Of a stretch of 52,649 nt of DNA, positions 46,965 through 52,649 are shown piece by piece. The notes under the pieces were generated by a model that ran no database searches, was not told the origin of the DNA, and saw only the letters and a list, made by a program, of their open reading frames with translations. Positions within the stretch are counted from its first letter, which is position 1. Each line of letters begins with the position of its first letter. The stretch lies in the NCBI RefSeq assembly GCF_024733845.1, contig NZ_JANRHG010000017.1, positions 1-52,649 on the forward strand, in the 5' to 3' direction. The translations under genes were made by a program, and so were the position numbers. The DNA is from Neomoorella sulfitireducens (GTDB lineage Bacteria > Bacillota > DSM-521 > Neomoorellales > Neomoorellaceae).

Positions 46965-47292
46965 TTATAATTATTCTAACTAAAGTACCCTATCATACTT
47001 ATTGGGTATTTCTGATAACCGCCTATTCATAGAACTGCCCTTGCAGGCATATGTGGCTACACTTTAGCATCGACTTTTCTATTCATATCTTCAACTGCGG
47101 TTAGTTTTGATTTAAGGGGTCTCTCACTGCTGCTCTTTAAAAAAGGGGGGTAGTAGTCAATTTCAGTAGTACAGCCTGTACCGCTGGTATTTTATCATTA
47201 TGCCATGAGTATTATGTTATAACATGCCAGGTTGGTTTTGAAACTAATGAAATATTTGGGATGTAAGCTTGCTAAGAATAGGAGCCGGGCAG
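46965..47292. other. Gene-free stretch with repeat
   Basis: No gene is seen. It carries the repeat at 47032-47135, which is related to 52318-52560, and a G-rich run near 47145. A TGGG...TTGCT pair near 47258-47274 has the wrong spacing for a sigma-54 promoter by one base. Confidence 0.5.
47032..47135 (+). repeat. Dispersed intergenic repeat, copy 1
   Basis: AACTGCCCTT, GTGGCTACACT, CAACTGCG and TTTAAGGGGTCTCTCAC all recur in the same order, with small changes, at 52318-52560, after the flavoprotein gene. The second copy has about 150 extra bases near its start. Probably remains of one mobile element. Confidence 0.55.
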
Positions 47293-48135
47293 ATGAATAA
47301 CATAATCTTTACAGTTCCGGGGTGTACCCGTTGCAAGATTGTTAAAGATTTCATGAAGGAAAAAGGTATCGCTTATGTGGAAAAGGACATAAAGGCGGAA
47401 GGAAAAGAGGAGTTCCAGCAGTTTTATACTGCCAACCGGAAAAGCATATACCGCGGTGCTGAAGGGATAGAATTCCCCATCTTTACTGACGGTAATAAAA
47501 TTTGCCAGGGGATCGGTCCCGTGCTGGCCTATCTTAACTCGGGGGAAAAACTGGCAGGATATTTTAGCGTAGGCACTCTCCATCGGGAGTGGGTAGACGG
47601 GATACACATTTCTTCGGGCAATTCCAAATATGCTGATGATCTAATGTCTGTTTTACGCTATCTAAAAGGAAATGCTATGAAACTTAAAGTGGACACAAAC
47701 GGCAAGCACAGCCATATATTGCAAATGATTTTGGACAACGCTCTAGCAGATAATGTCGTTATGAACGTTGTTGGCCCACCGGATTTATACAGCACGATAT
47801 TGGAAGAAGAGGTTGACCTGCGGGATATAGAAAAGACTATTTCCCTGGTACCAAAATTTCCGGAATATCAATTCCAGACTACCATAGTACCGGTAATGCG
47901 TCAGGAAGGGGAAGCCATTAGCTACCTGACACCCGAAGAGGTCGCCCTGGCTGCAAAATTTATTGAAGAGGTAACAAGGAGCAAGAAGCATCCTTACTTA
48001 ATCAAATTGTTTAACCCTCGCGAGGCAAAAGATGAACGTTTAAAATCATTGGAACCCCTTTCTCCTAATATATTGTTCAAATATAGAACGGTGGCAAGGG
48101 AATATCAGATGTTCGCAGAGGTTGAGCGTGAGTAG
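47293..48135 (+). CDS. Glutaredoxin domain fused to a radical-SAM-like barrel lacking the cluster motif
   Basis: A 280-residue protein of two parts. Residues 1-80 are a glutaredoxin-like domain with the redox pair Cys11 and Cys14 in VPGCTRCK. The rest resembles the barrel of NrdG/pyruvate-formate-lyase-activase-type radical SAM proteins (DGIHISSGNSKYADDLMSVL, then KLKVDTNGKHSHIL, then FQTTIVPVMRQ), but the CxxxCxxC motif that would hold the [4Fe-4S] cluster is absent. ATG 47293 is eight bases after AGGAG; an in-frame TTG at 47269 is less likely. It lies 41 bp before the arylsulfotransferase-like gene and may act with it. The function is unknown. Confidence 0.7.
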   Translation: MNNIIFTVPGCTRCKIVKDFMKEKGIAYVEKDIKAEGKEEFQQFYTANRKSIYRGAEGIEFPIFTDGNKICQGIGPVLAYLNSGEKLAGYFSVGTLHREWVDGIHISSGNSKYADDLMSVLRYLKGNAMKLKVDTNGKHSHILQMILDNALADNVVMNVVGPPDLYSTILEEEVDLRDIEKTISLVPKFPEYQFQTTIVPVMRQEGEAISYLTPEEVALAAKFIEEVTRSKKHPYLIKLFNPREAKDERLKSLEPLSPNILFKYRTVAREYQMFAEVERE

Positions 48136-48176
48136 GTAAAGCATTACTATAACCTAAAACAAAGGAGAGGAGTATT

Positions 48177-49619
48177 ATGACCTATCCAAGTGTTTATCCC
48201 ACAGGAGTTACCATTTATAACCCGGAAAAATGCTGGAACGGCTACACCGTTTTTCAAGCTAAAGAACTTGGAGCACTGGTAATTGACATGAACGGCGCGG
48301 AGGTCCAGTTGTGGAAGGGGTTGCACGGCTTTCCCAACAAGCTTTTACCAGGCGGCTACGTAATGGGCCATACCGGGGAAAGAAACAACGCCTACGGCAT
48401 GCAGGATCAGATCGATCTGGTCCAGATGGACTGGGAAGGGAATATTGTCTGGAGGTTTAACAGGTACGAGTATATTGAAGATCCCGGCGAGAAGCCCCAG
48501 TGGATGGCCAGGCAGCATCATGATTACCAGCGTGAAGGCAACCCGGTGGGGTACTATGTACCGGGTATGGAACCGCGGGTTGATGGGGGGAACACTCTCA
48601 TCCTTTGCCACAAGAACCTTAAAAACCCCAAAATCTCGGATAAACTCCTGCTCGATGATACCATTATCGAGGTGACGTGGGAAGGCGACATCGTCTGGGA
48701 ATGGATATGTAGCGACCACTTTGATGAATATGACTTCAGCGAAGAAGCGAAAAACATCCTTTGCCGTGATCCCAATATGCGTCCGTCAGGCGGTGGTATG
48801 GGTGACTGGATGCATATCAACTCCATGTCCGTTCTTGGCCCCAACAAGTGGTACGACGCTGGCGATGAGCGTTTTCACCCGGACAATATAATCTGGGACG
48901 GCCGGGAAACAAATATTATCGCCATAATAGAGAAAAAGACGGGAAAAATCGTCTGGAAGCTGGGTCCTGATTACAATACCAGCAAGGAGTTGAGGGAGCT
49001 CGGCTGGATTATCGGGCAGCATCACGCCCACATGATCCCGCGAGGACTGCCGGGTGAAGGCAACATCCTGGTCTTTGACAATGGCGGCTGGGCCGGATAC
49101 GGCGCACCCAATCCAGGCGCACCAAAGGGTATAAAAAATGCCCTGCGGGATTATTCGCGCGTGCTGGAGATTGACCCGGTTACACTGAAGATAGTCTGGC
49201 AGTACACGCCGGTAGAAGCAGGATTTGTCCACCCTGTTGATTCTAACCGTTTCTACAGCCCGTTCATCAGCAGCGCCCAGAGGCTGCCCAACGGCAATAC
49301 CTTGATTACGGAAGGTTCGGGCGGGCGACTTATAGAAGTAACGCCAGAGCACGAAATTGTGTGGGAATATATTAGTCCATACTGGGGTAAAAACATGAAG
49401 ATAAATATGATTTACAGGGCCTACAGGGCACCATATGAATGGATCCCGCAGCTAGATCCTCCAAAAGAAGTACCCGTTGAGCGCATTGATGTAACTACCT
49501 TCCGTGTGCCTGGTGCTGCCCCAATCGGTCGTAAAAAAGAAACCATCGTAGAGGGGGTTTTGCCGTACCAGGGTGATGCTGCTCTTTGTGTTGCCGCCGG
49601 TGACGAGGTGGCTGAATAG
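48177..49619 (+). CDS. Arylsulfotransferase (ASST)-like beta-propeller protein
   Basis: A 480-residue protein of the PAPS-independent arylsulfate sulfotransferase family, which moves sulfate from one phenol ester to another phenol through a phosphate-like sulfo-His intermediate. Propeller-blade repeats are visible (NIVWRFNRYEY, DIVWEWICSDHFDEYDF, KIVWKLGPDY, KIVWQYTPVE, EIVWEYISPYWG). Conserved His occur in RQHHDYQ, DWMHINS and IGQHHAHMIPRG. There is no signal peptide, so it is cytoplasmic, as reported for some Gram-positive members. ATG 48177 follows AAAGGAGAGG. Near polyphenol genes, phenol sulfation or desulfation is plausible. Confidence 0.82.
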   Translation: MTYPSVYPTGVTIYNPEKCWNGYTVFQAKELGALVIDMNGAEVQLWKGLHGFPNKLLPGGYVMGHTGERNNAYGMQDQIDLVQMDWEGNIVWRFNRYEYIEDPGEKPQWMARQHHDYQREGNPVGYYVPGMEPRVDGGNTLILCHKNLKNPKISDKLLLDDTIIEVTWEGDIVWEWICSDHFDEYDFSEEAKNILCRDPNMRPSGGGMGDWMHINSMSVLGPNKWYDAGDERFHPDNIIWDGRETNIIAIIEKKTGKIVWKLGPDYNTSKELRELGWIIGQHHAHMIPRGLPGEGNILVFDNGGWAGYGAPNPGAPKGIKNALRDYSRVLEIDPVTLKIVWQYTPVEAGFVHPVDSNRFYSPFISSAQRLPNGNTLITEGSGGRLIEVTPEHEIVWEYISPYWGKNMKINMIYRAYRAPYEWIPQLDPPKEVPVERIDVTTFRVPGAAPIGRKKETIVEGVLPYQGDAALCVAAGDEVAE

Positions 49620-49629
49620 TTTCCTTGTC

Positions 49630-50090
49630 AAAGAATTGCGTGGCGTTGGCGTAAAGAGGCGCCTGTCATCATGGGGCTTAGTATAAATCGTACGGCCGTA
49701 AGGCGAAGGAAAGCAAGGGAGAGGACAATTAATCTCCCGTTTAACCCGCTTGTTGACAGCTTTCATTGGGCAACGCCACTTAATTCGCGAACGATTTTTA
49801 TCGAAGTCGTTGTAGACCATAAGAAGACCGGCCGGGCAGTGTGGGATGCCGAATTTATTAACCTCCAGGGAAGGCATATGACGAAAATGAGTATGGTTTT
49901 TAGAGTTAAGATCAATAAAAGGTCCAATCTCCCTGGATTGATGTAGGCGATAGAAGTCATAAACATCATGGGCGGCATCCCACAAAGCCTTAGCAATCTT
50001 AAGGTAAGGCCAAAAGCTCTCTAAACTGGGCCAAGGCCACTACCTTTTCGGCTTCGAAAGAGCCAAAGAAAGCAGTCTTTCCCGAAAAAA
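49630..50090 (-). pseudogene. IS1182-type transposase fragment
   Basis: Read leftward, the minus strand encodes FEAEKVVALAQFREL, then after a frameshift near 50015 KIAKALWDAAHDVYDFY, then PFIDLNSK, CPMKAVNK and SPYGRTIYTKPHDDRRLFTPTPR. This is the order of the DDE domain of IS1182-family transposases (ADSAHD..., FIDLN..., EYGR.VY). Both ends are missing; the C-terminal part stops next to the ASST-like gene. A 91-codon plus-strand frame over the same stretch is a shadow of it. Confidence 0.7.
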
Positions 50091-50220
50091 CTGCTGGAAA
50101 TCAGAGTGGCAGCGGCAGGAAAGGGGCATAAACAAAACACCACCTCAAATAGGGTATTGGAAGATGTTTCGCCTCACTTTGGTGGCATTTTGATGAGTCA
50201 AGGGCTAAAATTAGCCGAAG

Positions 50221-50290
50221 AAATAAAAGCCCTGCCTGCAAGGGTTAGAGTACCAATGGTTGGGAGTTTTAAGAACGTATTTAATTTTTA
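50221..50290 (+). repeat. Leader motif repeated upstream of two genes, copy 2
   Basis: GCCCTGCCTGCAAGGGTTA is followed by GAGTACCAATGGTTGGGAG and TTTTAAGAACGTA, a near copy of 44256-44309. It ends some 15-25 bp before the flavoprotein start, so it lies within the mRNA leader or over its promoter. Confidence 0.55.
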
Positions 50291-50305
50291 ATCAGGAGGA
50301 ATTAG

Positions 50306-52303
50306 ATGAATTACTACAACAAACTAATAGAAGAAAACGCAATTGAATGGCCTTACCCAGTGAAGTATGATAAAGAAAATGAAGATAGTTCTGATGTCCT
50401 GATCATTGGTGGTGGAATAGCAGGTTGTTATGCTGCTATTAGTGCAGCTAAAAGAGGAGTTCAGGTAGCAGTTGTTGACAAAGCTTCTGTGAAGAGATCA
50501 GGTGCCGGTGGACCAGGTGTTGATCATTGGCACTTGGCACTTACTAATCCATGCTCTAAAATTACTCCGGAAGAAATGATAAGTGTTTTAGAAGATTATG
50601 ATCCTTATATTTCCGGACATGCATATTATATAACTATGAAAGAAAGCTATGATGCTCTTCTGGATTTGGAAGAAATGGGTGTAAAGATTAGAGATATAGA
50701 TGATAAGTTTGTTGGTGCAGAATTTAGAGATGAAGAAACAAAGTTAATGTTTGCTTATGATTATGAAAACAAACATATTATACGTGTACAGGGAGCAGAT
50801 GCCAAACTTGCATTGTGTAAAGAATTAGTCAGACTGGGAGTTAAAATATATCATCATGTTATGGCGACAAGTTTGCTCACAGAAGGAGGAAAGCAAGGAG
50901 GAAGAGTTGTAGGAGCTACTGGAGTAAATGTTCATACTGGAGAGTTCTATATTTTTAAAGCGAAAGCAACAATCCTTTGTACAGCTAAACCTCTTAGGCT
51001 ATGGAACTTTTCAACTGAGCTTATAGGATCTAATGCCGCACATGATGATCCAAATTGTGCAGGTGATGGATGTGCTATAGCATGGAAGGCTGGAGCAGAG
51101 TTAATGATGATGGAGAAAAGTATGCCGTCATCAGGTGGCTATCGTTATCCGGCATATGGTACTGGTAATGCACATAATACCTGGTATGCATGTACGATAG
51201 TTGATGCAAATGGTAAAGAAATTCCCTGGGTAGATAGAGATGGCAGGATTTTAAAAACAGTATCTGAGCGTTATCGACCGGCGCCTGGTCAGAAGTTCTT
51301 TCTTCCCTGTTACGGCGGTGATGCTCCTTATGAAATTCGTGGACCACATCTTATCCCGGATTTGTCTGCACGTATAAAAAACGGGGAATACAAACTACCT
51401 TTTTATGCCGATTTGCCTAGTATGCCGGAACACGAACGTAAAGCTATATTTGGGCTAATGGTAGGTAATGAAGGTAAAACCAAGATTCCTATATATAAAA
51501 CATATACTGATGCCGGGTTTGATCCTGATAAAGATATGCTTCAGGCGAATGTTTTGCATCCTGATTTTGCAGGGTTATTTGAGCCCTGGTGGGATGTAAA
51601 GGCTACCGGGATTGCCGGTCCACAATCGCGAGAAACTGCATTTAAAAATGCGGGAGGACTAGTAACTGATTGGGATCTTAAGACAAGTCTCGAAGGTTTA
51701 TTTGCAGCAGGGAACCAGGTGGCTGGAATTGAAGGATACGCAACGGCAGCTGCCACCGGAAGATATGTAGGAAGAAAAGCAACTGAATACGCTTTAACAG
51801 CAGGGGAGGCAATGATAGATAGAGAACAAGTGGAAAGGGAAAAGGCTCGCGTTTATTCGCCAGTAAGGAGAAAAGACGGGATAGGTTGGAAAGAATTACA
51901 GTTAGGATTGTGTAGAATTATGCAAGACTATTGTGGTGAGTATAAATCGGAGGAAATACTTCAATTAGGTTTATTGTGGCTTAGTTCATTTAGAGAAAGT
52001 GAACTACCGAATCTTTATGCTTTAAACCCGCATGAGTTAGCGCGTGCCTTAGAATGTGAAGTGCGTCTTACTGTAGGGGAAATCATTATGCATGCATCAT
52101 TAGCAAGAAAAGCAAGCAGTAAGTTTTTAGATTTTAAAAGAATGGATTATCCTGATTTTGACCCACCCGAATGGAATAAATTTGTTACAATTAAATTAGA
52201 TAAAGGAGAAGTTAAAGTTAATTATAAGCCCTTTAAATACTGGCTTCAGCATCCTTATAAATCTACTTATAAAGAGAATTATCGAGAACATTGTGGGCTG
52301 TAA
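50306..52303 (+). CDS. AprA/fumarate-reductase-type FAD flavoprotein
   Basis: A 665-residue flavoprotein of the succinate dehydrogenase/fumarate reductase/adenylylsulfate reductase alpha family. The FAD-binding motif DVLIIGGGIAGCYAAISAAKRG lies near residues 30-51, followed by VVDKASVKRSGAGGPGVDHW. Conserved later parts include GDGCAIAWKAGAELMMMEKSM and the second FAD region GLFAAGNQVAGIEGYATAAATGR. The C-terminal domain is helical. ATG 50306 follows CAGGAGGAA. Its electron partner is probably the AprB-like ferredoxin at 43237. The substrate is unknown: reduction of an unsaturated or aromatic-derived acid, or a redox step on sulfur, are both possible. Confidence 0.85.
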   Translation: MNYYNKLIEENAIEWPYPVKYDKENEDSSDVLIIGGGIAGCYAAISAAKRGVQVAVVDKASVKRSGAGGPGVDHWHLALTNPCSKITPEEMISVLEDYDPYISGHAYYITMKESYDALLDLEEMGVKIRDIDDKFVGAEFRDEETKLMFAYDYENKHIIRVQGADAKLALCKELVRLGVKIYHHVMATSLLTEGGKQGGRVVGATGVNVHTGEFYIFKAKATILCTAKPLRLWNFSTELIGSNAAHDDPNCAGDGCAIAWKAGAELMMMEKSMPSSGGYRYPAYGTGNAHNTWYACTIVDANGKEIPWVDRDGRILKTVSERYRPAPGQKFFLPCYGGDAPYEIRGPHLIPDLSARIKNGEYKLPFYADLPSMPEHERKAIFGLMVGNEGKTKIPIYKTYTDAGFDPDKDMLQANVLHPDFAGLFEPWWDVKATGIAGPQSRETAFKNAGGLVTDWDLKTSLEGLFAAGNQVAGIEGYATAAATGRYVGRKATEYALTAGEAMIDREQVEREKARVYSPVRRKDGIGWKELQLGLCRIMQDYCGEYKSEEILQLGLLWLSSFRESELPNLYALNPHELARALECEVRLTVGEIIMHASLARKASSKFLDFKRMDYPDFDPPEWNKFVTIKLDKGEVKVNYKPFKYWLQHPYKSTYKENYREHCGL

Positions 52304-52317
52304 AAGTAGACTTTCGT

Positions 52318-52560
52318 AACTGCCCTTAAAGGGAAGCGAACCCCCTAAATCCATTCTAATTGGCAGGTATTAGCCAACCAACATCAAATGCTTATTATTA
52401 AATTAATCGTATTTACTTTTATGGGAAAGGTCGTGGAGATGACCCGGGCTACGGTAGCCGTATTGCAAGAAAAAGTGGCTACGCTCCAACACCACCTTTT
52501 TCTACCATGTTTTCGACTGCGAATAGCTTTAATTTAAGGGGTTTCTTACATCACTTCTTG
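52318..52560 (+). repeat. Dispersed intergenic repeat, copy 2
   Basis: AACTGCCCTT, GTGGCTACGCT, CGACTGCG and TTTAAGGGGTTTCTTAC match the order in 47032-47135, with about 150 additional bases near the start. Confidence 0.55.
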
Positions 52561-52609
52561 AGATGCCGGGTAAACAAATTATAGTTCTCCCCTGAAAAAG
52601 CTCGTACTT

Positions 52610-52636
52610 TTGTATCGTATAATTTGTATCGTATAA
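52610..52636 (+). promoter_or_regulatory. Tandem TTGTATCGTATAA boxes
   Basis: TTGTATCGTATAA occurs at 52610-52622 and again at 52624-52636, a 14-bp period. Each contains TGTATC, the half-site of the activator palindromes at 26347 and 42823. If these are activator sites, a sigma-54 promoter should lie roughly 120 bp further on, beyond the window. Confidence 0.45.
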
Positions 52637-52649
52637 AGGGATTTTATAC

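Larger units (their letters stand above)
49620..50305. other. Transposase remnant and leader sequence between ASST-like and flavoprotein genes
   Basis: This 686-bp gap holds a decayed transposase on the minus strand (about 49630-50090) and the second copy of the repeated leader motif (50221-50290). No intact gene is visible. Confidence 0.6.
52304..52649. other. Gene-free right end of the window
   Basis: No gene is visible. The stretch holds dispersed repeat copy 2 (52318-52560), a minus-strand TTTTTCAGGGG relative near 52589-52602, and the TTGTATCGTATAA direct repeats at 52610-52636. A 32-codon frame from ATG 52439 (MTRATVAVLQEKVATLQ) resembles a coiled-coil start but is cut off and lies within the repeat. 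Confidence 0.5.

Noticed and set aside
47258-47274. Sigma-54 promoter before the glutaredoxin-fusion gene (TGGG...TTGCT)
   Set aside because: The distance between GG and GC is one base too long, which normally abolishes activity.
49671-49946. Plus-strand ORF of 91 codons after the ASST-like gene
   Set aside because: It runs antisense to a clear IS1182-type transposase remnant and shows no family likeness.
43237-52303. Dissimilatory sulfate reduction from the AprA/AprB-like genes
   Set aside because: No ATP sulfurylase, QmoABC or dissimilatory sulfite reductase genes are present, and the two genes are not adjacent.
52439-52537. Small gene MTRATVAVLQEKVATLQ...
   Set aside because: It is only 32 codons long, lies within a dispersed repeat and has no similar frame in the other copy, so it is not supported as a gene.

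Overview
The window looks like the chromosome of a Moorella-type thermophilic acetogen (Firmicutes). This rests on the gene families, the frequent GTG/TTG starts behind strong Shine-Dalgarno sequences, and a gene order I associate with Moorella; it is inference, since no 16S gene is present. Two very different parts are joined near 24.6 kb.

Part 1 (1-24.6 kb) is GC-rich core genome, all on the plus strand. It starts with a c-di-GMP-I-like riboswitch and its terminator ahead of two tiny ORFs, then tRNA-Gly(GCC). Next come a protein quality-control block (tig, clpP, clpX, lonB, lonA), valS-folC-rex, maf-radC, the cell-shape and division block (mreB-mreC-mreD-mrdA, a short minC, minD, minE, rodA) and groES-groEL behind a sigma-A promoter and a CIRCE operator.

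Part 2 (24.6-52.6 kb) is a mostly AT-rich accessory region that reads as a regulon for anaerobic trihydroxybenzene degradation. A PAS-containing sigma-54 activator on the minus strand faces a long plus-strand series: CoA-transferase A, thiolase, CoA-transferase B, cupin, SDR reductase, 3-hydroxyacyl-dehydrogenase-like protein, cyclase-family hydrolase, BKACE enzyme, then a five-gene branched-chain-amino-acid-type ABC importer. These match phloroglucinol reductase, dihydrophloroglucinol cyclohydrolase, 3-hydroxy-5-oxohexanoate dehydrogenase and triacetate acetoacetate-lyase, plus the enzymes that turn acetoacetate into acetyl-CoA. After a broken chemoreceptor gene comes a two-subunit molybdenum enzyme closely resembling pyrogallol-phloroglucinol transhydroxylase. 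Its catalytic His, Asp, Ser and Tyr all align with the Pelobacter enzyme at a constant offset of 125 residues, because an SCP2-like domain is fused to its N-terminus. Together the genes would take pyrogallol to phloroglucinol and on to acetyl-CoA, which suits an acetogen that demethylates methoxylated aromatics.

From 42.6 kb onward the genes are scattered between long, decayed intergenic stretches: an AprB-like ferredoxin, an orphan TRAP binding protein, an amidohydrolase, a glutaredoxin/radical-SAM-like fusion, a cytoplasmic arylsulfotransferase-like protein and an AprA-like flavoprotein. The stretches hold group II intron-like pieces, an IS1182-type transposase remnant and several related repeats. 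The same 16-bp palindrome lies 117-128 bp upstream of two good -24/-12 promoters (26480 and 42945), which ties both halves of the region to the sigma-54 activator.
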